Below, piece after piece: positions 36,765-44,740 of a stretch of DNA of 64,000 nt (the first letter of the stretch is position 1; the number at the start of each line of letters is the position of its first letter). The position numbers were made by a program, and so were the translations under genes. Location: contig NZ_VTXI01000001.1 of NCBI RefSeq assembly GCF_013114545.1, positions 310,001 to 374,000 on the forward strand, read 5' to 3'. This stretch comes from Vibrio sp. RE86. GTDB taxonomy: Bacteria; Pseudomonadota; Gammaproteobacteria; Enterobacterales; Vibrionaceae. Below the pieces are notes generated by a model. The model saw only the letters and a list, made by a program, of their open reading frames with translations, did not search any database and was not told where the DNA came from.

Positions 36765-36783
36765 TTCAGTTATTGAAACTGAA
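36765..36783. promoter_or_regulatory. Inverted repeat upstream of sstT
   Basis: TTCAGTT (36765-36771) and AACTGAA (36777-36783) are perfect dyad arms around five bases, 42-60 bp from the sstT ATG. Operator role is inferred from position only. Confidence 0.35.
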
Positions 36784-36918
36784 CCGGATATACTAACGGC
36801 TTGAAATTATGTGTCTAGAATTATTTGAAAAATAGCATTAAAAGTTACCTTTTCAGGTTTGTTGTTAATTTTATGTTGTTTCGGTGTGTGTTTGGTGAGG
36901 TGTTATTTGTTTCGCAAT

Positions 36919-36942
36919 GAAAAAGGGGCGCAGGCCCCTTTT
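36919..36942 (-). terminator. Terminator downstream of the RsgA-type GTPase
   Basis: Stem AAAAGGGGC/GCCCCTTTT (36921-36929 with 36934-36942), four-base loop. On the minus strand the downstream arm ends in a run of five T. It lies right after the GTPase stop. Confidence 0.88.
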
Positions 36943-36955
36943 GATAGATGAAAAG

Positions 36956-38017
36956 CTAATAGCCGCCTTTCTTAGCAGAACGACCGGCTCCTTGAACTTT
37001 TTTGTAGAACTTAGTCTGTTGCTTGAATGTCGCTCGCTTTTCCGCAATCGTTGCGCTGTTTCTTTGTTGTTCACGTTGCAGCTTTTGATAGTTTCTCAAG
37101 CGTCTCTCATCAAGTTCCCCTGACTCAATGGCTTCACGAACACGGCATTGCGGTTCATCAAGATGCTGGCAATCGCTGAATCGGCACTGACTCGCATAGC
37201 CTTCTACGTCTGAGAAAGTTTCAGCAACGCCATCAGCACAGTCGATGAGCTGTAGCTCTCGCATTCCAGGAGTATCGATCAAAACCGCACCACTTGGCAT
37301 GAAATGCATAGAGCGGCTGGTCGTGGTGTGCCGACCTTTGCTGTCATCTTCTCGAATTGATCCCGTTTGCTGCGTCTCCTCCTGTAAAAGAGTGTTGACC
37401 AATGTTGACTTTCCAACGCCTGAAGAACCCATAAAAGCAACGGTCTTTCCGCCTTGGCACCAAGCACTGAGTCGTTCGCACTCTTTAGAGTCTAAAGCGT
37501 TGAGGCTTTCGATCATCAGCAATGGATCGAGCTTTTGAACGAGCGAGCGTTTTTCTGCTTCGTCGCTGGCTAAATCTGCTTTAGTCAGAACGATAACAGG
37601 TTCTACTTGTGCTTCGTTTGCGATAGCGAGATAGCGCTCAATACGGCTGAGATTAAAATCGTCATTGAGTGAGCAGACAATAAACAGAGTTGTCACGTTT
37701 GCGGCAATCAATTGTTCACTCACTTTGCTACCTGAAGCTTTGCGATGAAACAGAGATTGTCGTTCTAGTAGACGGACGAAACCGTGTTCATTATTAACGA
37801 GCAGCCAATCACCAACGGTCATTGACGGTAAAGCTTTGTGTATCGGTAACGTTATCTCACCGAACTCACTAACGAGTTTATAGCCGCTACGATGGTGCTC
37901 TGTGACCCTTGCCGCGCAGTATTGCTGTTCAAGGTCGTCAAGTGTGAGTTGTTGCTGAAAAAGGTTATTCCAACCAAGTGTGGCTAATGGCACTGATTTA
38001 TTGTTTTTGGTATTCAT
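36956..38017 (-). CDS. rsgA: Ribosome small-subunit-dependent GTPase, RsgA family
   Basis: 353 residues from the ATG at 38017, behind GGGG, 7 bp upstream; upstream extension to 38098 lacks a start signal. A circularly permuted GTPase: G4 (VLTKADL) precedes the P-loop ([14 protein letters not shown]), then G2 and G3 (DTPGMRE). An OB-fold is N-terminal, and a C-terminal zinc finger has [14 protein letters not shown]. RsgA matures the 30S subunit. The N-terminus reads [15 protein letters not shown], as in RsgA types of Firmicutes and second copies, and lacks the basic tail of E. coli RsgA. It may therefore be a paralogue of a housekeeping rsgA elsewhere. A short ORF and hairpins lie in its leader. 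Confidence 0.92.
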   Translation of the reverse strand: MNTKNNKSVPLATLGWNNLFQQQLTLDDLEQQYCAARVTEHHRSGYKLVSEFGEITLPIHKALPSMTVGDWLLVNNEHGFVRLLERQSLFHRKASGSKVSEQLIAANVTTLFIVCSLNDDFNLSRIERYLAIANEAQVEPVIVLTKADLASDEAEKRSLVQKLDPLLMIESLNALDSKECERLSAWCQGGKTVAFMGSSGVGKSTLVNTLLQEETQQTGSIREDDSKGRHTTTSRSMHFMPSGAVLIDTPGMRELQLIDCADGVAETFSDVEGYASQCRFSDCQHLDEPQCRVREAIESGELDERRLRNYQKLQREQQRNSATIAEKRATFKQQTKFYKKVQGAGRSAKKGGY

Positions 38018-38039
38018 TATATGCCCCAAAAATACAGAA

Positions 38040-38095
38040 TATCTGTATGAATTAGAATTCATTAGGGTCTTAGACCCCGGTTGCGTATCACCGGG
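38040..38095 (-). promoter_or_regulatory. Mutually exclusive hairpins in the rsgA leader
   Basis: On the minus strand CCCGGT pairs with ACCGGG (38090-38095 with 38076-38081), and GGGTCT pairs with AGACCC (38072-38077 with 38065-38070); the two share bases, so only one forms at a time. An ATGAATT/AATTCAT hairpin follows closer to the gene. This is an attenuator-like arrangement between the short ORF and rsgA. Confidence 0.45.
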
Positions 38096-38139
38096 CAATT
38101 TGAGGGAAGGGTAGGCGTGGCCTTAAAAAGTGGCTTGAG

Positions 38140-38187
38140 TTAAACGCGCTTCACCTGCTTTGCCGGGCGGGTATTTAATACAATCAT
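38140..38187 (-). CDS. 15-codon upstream ORF of rsgA (candidate leader peptide)
   Basis: Codes MIVLNTRPAKQVKRV, then TAA. The ATG is preceded by CCTAGGAGGATACG, one of the strongest ribosome binding sites in the window. An extended -10 promoter motif lies about 35 bp upstream, after a terminator. The stop is about 120 bp before the rsgA start. The peptide is basic and unknown to me; leader-peptide function is inferred. Confidence 0.55.
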   Translation of the reverse strand: MIVLNTRPAKQVKRV

Positions 38188-38220
38188 CGTATCCTCCTAG
38201 GATTTGTTGTTTACCCAAGC

Positions 38221-38229
38221 ATCATAACA
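38221..38229 (-). promoter_or_regulatory. Extended -10 promoter motif for the rsgA leader
   Basis: On the minus strand TGTTATGAT matches TGnTATAAT, just downstream of the PCu(A)C terminator stem and 34 bp before the short ORF. No clear -35 is seen, as is common for extended -10 promoters. Confidence 0.4.
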
Positions 38230-38256
38230 AAAGAGGCGAGCAATTGCCCACCTCTT
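38222..38256 (-). terminator. Terminator downstream of the copper operon
   Basis: Stem of about 11 bp (38231-38256: AAGAGG arms, two G-U pairs inside, AATT loop), followed on the minus strand by CTTTTGTT. It lies 17 bp after the PCu(A)C stop. Confidence 0.75.
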
Positions 38257-38272
38257 ATCCGTTGAAATGCAT

Positions 38273-38722
38273 TCAGTGATTGTGGTGTTTCATTCCACTC
38301 ATTACTTTTTTAATTGGTGCGGTGAAGGTTTGCTTGTCACCATTAGCAAAAGTGATTTGAACATCGATCTCTTCACCTTCTACTAGCGGCTTTTTCAAGT
38401 TAAACAACATGATGTGTAGGCTGCCTGGCTTAAGCTCTACGCTGCCGTTTGCTGGAATTTCGATGCGGTCGATTTGACGCATCTTCATCACATCGCCCTC
38501 TTTTAACACATCATGTAACTCTACTTTATCCGCTGCGTCAGTCGAAGCCGCGACAATGTAACGTACTTGCTCGCTACGATTCATGATTTCAGTAAACACG
38601 GCGCTAGTCGCTGCATTTGGCGGAGTCGCGCGTGCATAAGCATGGTGTGTCATGACATCCATTTTAGCTTGTGCGACCGGGCTTAGCGCTAGTGTTGCTA
38701 ACAGAAGGGCTTTTAATTTCAT
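38273..38722 (-). CDS. PCu(A)C-type periplasmic copper chaperone
   Basis: 149 residues from ATG 38722 (AAGG nine bases upstream); this start gives a signal peptide MKLKALLLATLALSPVAQA. The copper site H(M)x10Mx21HxM pattern is represented by HHAYARATPP, VELHDV, VMKMRQ and GSLHIMLF, with Met/His-rich C-terminus MKHHNH. PCu(A)C proteins deliver Cu(I) to cytochrome oxidase together with Sco proteins. The gene follows the Sco gene with a gap of one base, third gene of the operon. Confidence 0.92.
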   Translation of the reverse strand: MKLKALLLATLALSPVAQAKMDVMTHHAYARATPPNAATSAVFTEIMNRSEQVRYIVAASTDAADKVELHDVLKEGDVMKMRQIDRIEIPANGSVELKPGSLHIMLFNLKKPLVEGEEIDVQITFANGDKQTFTAPIKKVMSGMKHHNH

Positions 38723-38723
38723 T

Positions 38724-39311
38724 CTAATGACCTTGTGAAGTAATGGTTTTAAAGGCTTCAACCAGTGGGGCTGGCGTTAAGGTGTGTGGCACTTTGGTAA
38801 TAAGCGTGCCATCTGGTTTTAAAAAATAGAAATAGGAGCTGTGATCAAGCGTGTATTTGAGCTCGGAGTTTTCTAACTCTGTTTTTCGAAAGATAACACC
38901 ATATTGATGAGCAATCGGCTTGGTCACTTCAAGCGGGGCTGATAGTCCTTCAATCATCGGATGAAAATATTGCGCGTACTTGAAAGAGTCTGCGGCGGCG
39001 TCACGTTCCGGATCGAGCGAGATAAATATTGGGCGAAACTGTTGTTTTGTCTCGTCATCCACCTGATTCAGCGCCCCTGCGAGCATTGCAAGCGATGTCG
39101 GGCAGACGTCTGGGCAACGAGTAAATCCAAAGTAGACTACTCGGGTTCGTGTATCCTGAGGATCGAAGAGTTTGACTGCTTGGTTGTTCTCACCATACAG
39201 AGTGACAGTCTCGTCAGTCGAAACCGCGTTTGATTGAGTATCTAAATAGTTTTTTACACCTACGCCCAAGGCAAACGCTGCTACTAAGATCAATGCCCAT
39301 TTCTTGTTCAT
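38724..39311 (-). CDS. Sco1/SenC-type copper/thiol-redox protein
   Basis: 195 residues. An N-terminal membrane anchor (MNKKWALILVAAFALGVGVK) is followed by a thioredoxin-fold domain. The copper-binding motif CPDVCP is in GFTRCPDVCPTSLAML, and the third ligand His is in TLDHSSYFYFL. Sco proteins assemble the CuA centre of cytochrome c oxidase. Its ATG overlaps the stop of the preceding gene by four bases. PCu(A)C follows at once. Confidence 0.93.
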   Translation of the reverse strand: MNKKWALILVAAFALGVGVKNYLDTQSNAVSTDETVTLYGENNQAVKLFDPQDTRTRVVYFGFTRCPDVCPTSLAMLAGALNQVDDETKQQFRPIFISLDPERDAAADSFKYAQYFHPMIEGLSAPLEVTKPIAHQYGVIFRKTELENSELKYTLDHSSYFYFLKPDGTLITKVPHTLTPAPLVEAFKTITSQGH

Positions 39312-39733
39312 CGTTCCATCCTTACCGAAGTTTTTATCGAGGTGCTGCCGTCAGAAATAGTGCCATACCAGGTCATTGCTTCTGTAGTACATACGGGAAG
39401 AATGATATCGCCACGGAATTGGCCAGACTCGCTTTTCTCTAGTTTGAATACGACAGTGCCCATATCCATCTCCAAACCTTGAAGGGATACGAGAAGCTCA
39501 TCACTTTCAACAGGCCAATCAACAGAAACAGTAGTAGGGACTAGAGGTTGGCTGGTGTCTTTACTCGCTTGGAGTTGAGTTTGGCCTTGAATACATGGTG
39601 AAGTGCTCAACAAACAATACTCTTCTAAAGAGATCGGTTCATCTTTTGCGTTTATCCAATTCACAATATCACTAGCGAAGAATCCACCGCTTACCGCTAC
39701 GATCAATAAAAGCAGTTTTGCTACAGAAGGCAT
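39308..39733 (-). CDS. Membrane-anchored protein of the copper operon, function unknown
   Basis: 141 residues. One N-terminal membrane helix (SVAKLLLLIVAVSGGFFAS) is followed by a periplasmic domain with beta character. Three Cys are in view: EEYCLLSTSPCIQG and PVCTTE. The domain contains GLEMDMGTVVFKLEKSESGQ. It overlaps the Sco gene by four bases, so it is first in the sco-pcuAC operon and probably part of the same copper or oxidase-assembly function. Its N-terminal CysxxxxxxxCys may bind metal, an inference. Confidence 0.75.
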   Translation of the reverse strand: MPSVAKLLLLIVAVSGGFFASDIVNWINAKDEPISLEEYCLLSTSPCIQGQTQLQASKDTSQPLVPTTVSVDWPVESDELLVSLQGLEMDMGTVVFKLEKSESGQFRGDIILPVCTTEAMTWYGTISDGSTSIKTSVRMER

Positions 39734-39820
39734 TGGGTATATCCATAGGTTAATATCGGGCGCAATCCTAGCATAATGATTTATAAAGCATTAAGTGAAT
39801 GATTCAAACTGTGCTCGGAA

Positions 39821-40369
39821 TCAACGAACGCAATCCGATTTCTGAATCCCATAGATAGTGTGGTCGAGTACTCTATCACCGATTTTTTCTTGGCGGGTGA
39901 GGATACCTTCTAACGTCATCCCGACTCGCTCTGCTACATTACGACTGGCAGTATTTTCGACGGCAGCGGAGAGTTGTACTTTCTCAAGCCCTAGTTGATC
40001 AAAGGCAATGCGAATCAGATGTTTGACGACGCGAGTGACGATCCCTTTTCCTTGATGTTTCTGGGATAACCAGTAGCCAATCTCGGCCATTTGAGTGTCG
40101 TAGTTGATGGTATTAAAACTGCAGTTTCCCACAACTTTGCCTTGGTAAATAATCGCGCAGGTCATCGACTTTCCATCTGCGTATTCTTGAAGTACACGCT
40201 GAACAAACAGTCGAAAGTCTTGTTCACTTTGACAAAATCGAGGCCAAGCTAACCATTGAGATAAATATTCACTTTGCTCCGATACAATTTCAGCATAGTG
40301 CTCGGCAAACGATTCTTGAACGAGGGCGATAGAAACCTCATCATCAATTCTTTGCGAAAACATAGACAC
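39821..40369 (-). CDS. GNAT-family N-acetyltransferase (RimJ/RimL type)
   Basis: 182 residues. The acetyl-CoA loop reads SQKHQGKGIVTRVVKHLIRI, and the C-terminal motif VENTASRNVAERVGMTLEGI closes the domain, both diagnostic of the RimL group. The family acetylates ribosomal protein N-termini or small molecules; the substrate is unknown. GGGGTG lies before the ATG. Monocistronic. Confidence 0.9.
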   Translation of the reverse strand: MSMFSQRIDDEVSIALVQESFAEHYAEIVSEQSEYLSQWLAWPRFCQSEQDFRLFVQRVLQEYADGKSMTCAIIYQGKVVGNCSFNTINYDTQMAEIGYWLSQKHQGKGIVTRVVKHLIRIAFDQLGLEKVQLSAAVENTASRNVAERVGMTLEGILTRQEKIGDRVLDHTIYGIQKSDCVR

Positions 40370-40584
40370 CCCTAATTAAGTTACCTCAATCAACGTATCA
40401 AATTATGAAAGTGACCGCTATAAGGTATTGTTGTAATTTGATTTTCTTTCTAGCACAAAAAAACCGCACTACGTTGCATAAGTCACAAATTTGTTAATAA
40501 CCATGGTATAAATATGGTTTATGGATACCACTTTCGTATACCCTCTAGCGCATAATTAATATTTATAAAATAATTTACGTCAGT

Positions 40585-41841
40585 ATGGAATTCAGTGGTG
40601 TAGACGTGCGTGTTGATTTACGTCGTTTGTTGTTCGAAATTGCTTATGCCTTAGATGCGGTTGGTTTTGATGATATCTATCATGGCCACCGAGTGGCTTA
40701 CATTGCTCATCGCTGCGCAGAGAAAATGGGATGGAGTGACGAGAGATGCCAACTTGTCTTTTCTTTAGGCTTAATTCACGATTGTGGTGTGTCTGACGGC
40801 GAAGAAAGAGGTGAACTACTTTCAACTTTTACGCCAAAAGGAACGAAGCCTCATTGCATCAAAGGGTATGAACTTCTCAGTGAGTGCAAGCCGTTATCTA
40901 TTCTCGCTTTACCGATTCTTTATCACCACACTTGGTGGCAGCAACTTCAACATATCGATGATATTAATGATGAAGACAAGCAGCTTGCGGCGCTCGTATT
41001 CATTGCCGACCGCTTGGATTATTTGCACAGTCGTTGCCCTCTTGACGGTTATGGTAATTTGAGGGCAGAACAGAAAGCAGCCATTAAGAGCGAATTATCA
41101 TTGCATGCAGGGACGATGTTTGAACCGAAGTTCGTCAAATACATGAATGAACTCATTGAATGCGATGACTTTTGGTTTTCGATGGACTCTCGTCATATTG
41201 AAAGCATCGCGTATAAGTTCTCGAGTTTGCCTTTATTTGCGAATCAGGTCGGTTTGGAAGAGTCGATAGAGGTTGCGGAATTATTTGCCCAGATTGTTGA
41301 TGCGAAAAGCTCGTTCACTTATCACCACTCAAGGTATGTTGCAGAGTTGGCAGAGTATCTGGCAAAGCAGTTAGGGTATGCGCCAAGAACGCAGAGAATG
41401 CTCTACCTCGCAGGACTGATTCATGACATCGGTAAACTAAAAACCCCGAGCGCGATTTTACATAAACCGAGTGCGTTGACGGATGAAGAGTACTGCTGCA
41501 TTAAGCGACATGCGACCGACTCAAGGCACGCTTTAGAGAACATGTTTACAGATTCTATCGTGATCGAATGGGCTGCAAACCATCATGAGCGTTTGGACGG
41601 TTCAGGCTATCCGTTAGGATTAAGCGGTGAGCAATTAGATGGACCAAGCCGATTGGTTGCCGTTGCCGATGTATTTCAAGCGCTCACGCAATCTCGCCCT
41701 TACAGACCTGGGTTGCCTTTATCTAAAGCGGTCGGAATTATCGAGGCTCTAGTAGAGAATCATCAACTCGATGATAAGGTCTTCCAGTGCTTATTGGATA
41801 ATGCTCAAGAATGTTATCGGATTTCTACGGGACAGGAATAG
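40585..41841 (+). CDS. Tandem HD / HD-GYP protein, putative c-di-GMP phosphodiesterase
   Basis: 418 residues with two HD domains and no sensor domain. The first (about 20-150) has YHGHRVAYIAHRC and GLIHDCGVSD, but lacks a GYP motif. The second (about 250-410) is a full HD-GYP domain with HHSRYVAELAEYL, GLIHDIGKLKTPS, HHERLDGSGYPLG and a conserved downstream stretch. The second domain should hydrolyse c-di-GMP; the first may be regulatory or inactive. The double-HD layout is known in some vibrios. The ATG has a weak ribosome binding site. Confidence 0.9.
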   Translation: MEFSGVDVRVDLRRLLFEIAYALDAVGFDDIYHGHRVAYIAHRCAEKMGWSDERCQLVFSLGLIHDCGVSDGEERGELLSTFTPKGTKPHCIKGYELLSECKPLSILALPILYHHTWWQQLQHIDDINDEDKQLAALVFIADRLDYLHSRCPLDGYGNLRAEQKAAIKSELSLHAGTMFEPKFVKYMNELIECDDFWFSMDSRHIESIAYKFSSLPLFANQVGLEESIEVAELFAQIVDAKSSFTYHHSRYVAELAEYLAKQLGYAPRTQRMLYLAGLIHDIGKLKTPSAILHKPSALTDEEYCCIKRHATDSRHALENMFTDSIVIEWAANHHERLDGSGYPLGLSGEQLDGPSRLVAVADVFQALTQSRPYRPGLPLSKAVGIIEALVENHQLDDKVFQCLLDNAQECYRISTGQE

Positions 41842-41842
41842 T

Positions 41843-41873
41843 TCACCAGTGCTGCCATAGCACTGGTGATTGA
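41843..41873. terminator. Bidirectional hairpin between HD-GYP and DUF2057 genes
   Basis: Perfect 11-bp stem TCACCAGTGCT/AGCACTGGTGA (41843-41853 with 41859-41869), five-base loop. T-runs are short. Confidence 0.65.
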
Positions 41874-41884
41874 ATCCGTATTTA

Positions 41885-42529
41885 CTACTGTTGGTTTACA
41901 AACTCTTTAAAGCGAGCTTGTGTTTTTGCATCGGCTTTGCTGTACCAGAAGTGAAGCATTTCTTCGGCAGTAGTGTCGGCGCCCTTTACGTCACTCTTTG
42001 AAACTTGAGCAGGTAAGGTAACGGGTACAACTGCAGCGGTAGAAATTGCAGCAACACCGCCTCTACGGTTGTACTCTGCTAGCTCAATTTGGTGATTACG
42101 GCCAATCTGCATACCGTCTTTAATAAGCTTGTCTTGCTTAACAGAAACAGCAGCACCTTGAGCATCGTTTAAGCCCCACTTAAGATTAGTGATCTGTTTA
42201 GAACCTTCGTGTTCATTACGATACTTAGGTAGGTCGAAAGTCAGTTCTTTGTCTGATGTGTTAAACGTACCAATAATAGGATCGCTTTCTAAAATGACTC
42301 TATCTTTACCCTGGTCGAAGTATGGTTGGTAGGTGAAAAGAATTTGGTTTTCACCGTTTGGTAGAGTCAACGTTTTCGACGCTGAGAAGAAGCTACCAGA
42401 CAACTCTGGCTTTGCGTCGTTAACCACGAGTACTTCAACAGTATCTGGAACCGTCAGAGTAACGTCTGCCGCCGCCGCGCCGCTTAACCCTAATGCAACT
42501 GAAGCGATCAATGTTGTTTTAATTTTCAT
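41885..42529 (-). CDS. DUF2057 (YccT-like) exported protein
   Basis: 214 residues. A signal peptide (MKIKTTLIASVALGLSGAAA) leads into the DUF2057 domain, with the opening DVTLTVPDTVEVLVVNDAKP and the pattern TLPNGENQILFTYQPYF. The family is a conserved periplasmic protein in enterics and vibrios; I know no established biochemical role. The C-terminal TAEEMLHFWYSKADAKTQAR is typical. AGGGA precedes the ATG. Confidence 0.88.
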   Translation of the reverse strand: MKIKTTLIASVALGLSGAAAADVTLTVPDTVEVLVVNDAKPELSGSFFSASKTLTLPNGENQILFTYQPYFDQGKDRVILESDPIIGTFNTSDKELTFDLPKYRNEHEGSKQITNLKWGLNDAQGAAVSVKQDKLIKDGMQIGRNHQIELAEYNRRGGVAAISTAAVVPVTLPAQVSKSDVKGADTTAEEMLHFWYSKADAKTQARFKEFVNQQ

Positions 42530-42791
42530 TTTTATGATTCCCTAATAAACAGGCTTTTATTCGTCGAAAAGAGTGCCTAGCAATCGACTGGATTTCAATA
42601 TCCAAATGTAAGAAGTTTGAAAGATTCACCAAACCTTAAATTGCGAATATGAAAGTTACATGAATAGTCACTGCTTTTCATAACCAGAGTTAGATTTAAG
42701 AGAATTTTAAATTTGAGCTACGTTTCACGGTCATGGCATCTGCGTTTCGTCTATATTAATGAAATGTTCAACGACTTAGGAGGATGACGCT

Positions 42792-42893
42792 ATGGCATTA
42801 AAAGATGTGTTTGACAGCAGACTAGTGTTGTCACCATGGTACAACTTGGACTACACCCTATCCCTACTCAGCAAAGAATCTTCTCTGCATTGA
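42792..42893 (+). CDS. tnaC: TnaC-type leader peptide of the tryptophanase gene
   Basis: 33 residues starting at ATG 42792, seven bases after TAGGAGGA. The core PWYNLD corresponds to KWFNID of E. coli TnaC, with the essential Trp (here 16) and Asp (here 20) in the same spacing. In E. coli tryptophan bound at the ribosome stalls release at the final Pro-stop, preventing Rho termination and inducing tnaA. Here the peptide extends 13 residues past Asp20, ends SSLH-stop, and has no C-terminal Pro. tnaA starts 102 bp downstream. Confidence 0.82.
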   Translation: MALKDVFDSRLVLSPWYNLDYTLSLLSKESSLH

Positions 42894-42901
42894 TTTCCTC
42901 G

Positions 42902-42920
42902 TGACGTTGTAACGACGTCA
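42902..42920 (+). other. Small inverted repeat just after tnaC
   Basis: TGACGT (42902-42907) pairs with ACGTCA (42915-42920), 7 bases apart. It lies nine bases after the tnaC stop, where the boxA/rut region is placed in E. coli. Its role is unclear. Confidence 0.3.
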
Positions 42921-42995
42921 ACTTAAAGCTATCGAATACTTATTGCCGACTCTATTTTCACCGGACGGCACCGATCTATTTAAAGGAAATTAATA

Positions 42996-44393
42996 ATGAA
43001 ACGTATCCCAGAACCTTTTCGCATCAAAATGGTAGAACCGATCAAAATGACCACGTTTGACGATCGTGTTGAAGCACTGAATGAAGCCGGGTTAAACCCT
43101 TTTCTACTTCGCAGTGATGATGTCTATATTGATTTGCTGACGGATTCAGGCACAGGCGCAATGAGCGACAACCAATGGGCTGGCTTAATGATGGGCGATG
43201 AGTCGTATGCGGGTAGTCGTAACTACTACAATTTATGCGCAGCGGTTGAACACTTCTTTGGGTACAAGCTCACCGTGCCCGCTCACCAAGGGCGTGGTGC
43301 TGAACAAATTTTGTTTCCTGCGTTAATTGAACGAATGAAGACCGTTCGCGGTGGCAAAGAGCCAGTGTTTATCTCAAATTATCACTTTGATACAACGGCA
43401 GGGCACATCGAACTCAATGGTGGTAAAGCGATCAATGTTGTTGATCAGCATGCGTTTGATACAACAACCCCATACGATTGGAAAGGGAACTTTGATTTAG
43501 ACAAACTGGAATCAACCATTGCTGAGTATGGAGCGGAGAACATTTGCGCCATCATCACGACCGTGACGTGTAATAGCTCTGGGGGGCAACCGGTATCAAT
43601 GGCGAATATGCGTGCCGTATATGAAATCGCGACTAAAAATGATATCCCTGTCGTTATCGATTCCGCTCGATATTGTGAAAATGCTTACTTTATTAAGCAG
43701 CGAGAAAACGGTTATCAAGACAAATCAATCTTAGAAATCATTCGAGAGATGTACCAATACGGTGACATGCTAACCATGTCTGCGAAGAAGGACCCAATGG
43801 TGAACATTGGTGGGCTTTGTTGTATTCGAGATCATGAAGAGCTATTTCAAGCGGTTCGCACTCGTTGTGTGCCAATGGAAGGTTTTGTCACTTATGGCGG
43901 GATGGCTGGTCGTGATATGGAAGCGCTGGCTCGTGGTCTGTATGAAGGGGCAGATGAAGACTATCTGCATTACCGTATTAGCCAAGTTGAGTATTTGGGG
44001 GAAAGATTAAGAGAAGGCGGTATTCCGATCCAATATCCAACGGGCGGTCATGCCGTGTTTGTCGATGCTGCTAAGATTTTGCCGCATATTCCAGCCGATG
44101 AGTTTCCTGCTCAGGTACTGTGTAACGCACTTTATCTAGAGGCTGGTATACGAGCGGTTGAGATTGGCTCATTGTTACTTGGCCGTGATCCGGAGACAGG
44201 TGAACAGAAGGCCTCTGAGCTTGAGCTCATGCGTTTAACCATTCCTAGACGTGTCTACACAAATGACCACATGGACTACATTGCCGATGCGATCATTGCT
44301 CTGAAGGAGCGGGCACATGAACTGAAAGGTCTAACTTTTGACTATGAACCACCAGTGCTGCGTCACTTCACTGCTCGTTTTAAGTCTAAATAA
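42996..44393 (+). CDS. tnaA: Tryptophanase (tryptophan indole-lyase)
   Basis: 465 residues (471 in E. coli). A PLP enzyme splitting tryptophan to indole, pyruvate and ammonia. The motifs [29 protein letters not shown] and [13 protein letters not shown] are present. The PLP lysine lies in [14 protein letters not shown] (Lys264-Lys265, the second corresponding to E. coli Lys270). Behind AAGGAAATTAATA. No tnaB (tryptophan permease) follows; the next gene is chitinase, after a hairpin. Regulated by the TnaC leader. Confidence 0.97.
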   Translation: MKRIPEPFRIKMVEPIKMTTFDDRVEALNEAGLNPFLLRSDDVYIDLLTDSGTGAMSDNQWAGLMMGDESYAGSRNYYNLCAAVEHFFGYKLTVPAHQGRGAEQILFPALIERMKTVRGGKEPVFISNYHFDTTAGHIELNGGKAINVVDQHAFDTTTPYDWKGNFDLDKLESTIAEYGAENICAIITTVTCNSSGGQPVSMANMRAVYEIATKNDIPVVIDSARYCENAYFIKQRENGYQDKSILEIIREMYQYGDMLTMSAKKDPMVNIGGLCCIRDHEELFQAVRTRCVPMEGFVTYGGMAGRDMEALARGLYEGADEDYLHYRISQVEYLGERLREGGIPIQYPTGGHAVFVDAAKILPHIPADEFPAQVLCNALYLEAGIRAVEIGSLLLGRDPETGEQKASELELMRLTIPRRVYTNDHMDYIADAIIALKERAHELKGLTFDYEPPVLRHFTARFKSK

Positions 44394-44740
44394 TGATCTA
44401 ACCATCAAATAACCCTTTAAATACACTGCCGTGAATGCTAGTTGCGGCAGTGTTCCATATCGCACACCAATCTTATTCTAGTTCTAACTGCTGCAAAACG
44501 TACTCGGTTCTGTAGTTTATTCTGCGATTCGAACGGGTTACAAATTTTGACTCAAGATTCAAATTGTCATGTAACATTCTGATAACGTGCAATTGTTTTT
44601 TGACCTTGCCTCGTAATTGACCTTTATTTTTTCTTCCTAAAAAAAAGTTTCTTAAATACTGAAATTGATGTTTCCCACTCATGGGAGACAGTTTTCGCCC
44701 CAATGTTAGGGCAAACAATCAAGGAATGAGAGAAATAGGT
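44394..44740. other. Intergenic region upstream of chiA
   Basis: 347 bp without a supported gene. It holds the tnaA terminator hairpin and a GTTACA/TGTAAC pair (44537-44542, 44570-44575). A reverse open frame of 81 codons (44473-44718) has no ribosome binding site and I do not accept it. The chiA promoter must be here; I cannot point to its boxes. Confidence 0.4.
44423..44453 (+). terminator. Hairpin after tnaA
   Basis: Perfect 9-bp stem ACACTGCCG/CGGCAGTGT (44423-44431 with 44445-44453). No strong T-run follows. Confidence 0.5.

Noticed and set aside
38017-38098. Upstream extension of rsgA to a TTG at 38098
   Set aside because: No ribosome site for TTG, and the added residues do not resemble the family; ATG 38017 has a good GGGG spacing.
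40504-40530. TGGTAT/ATACCA dyad before the tandem HD gene
   Set aside because: Only six-base AT-rich arms 15 bp apart; chance is likely.
44473-44718. 81-codon reverse open frame upstream of chiA
   Set aside because: No ribosome binding site, basic/low-complexity composition, and it overlaps the chiA leader. Reads like chance.
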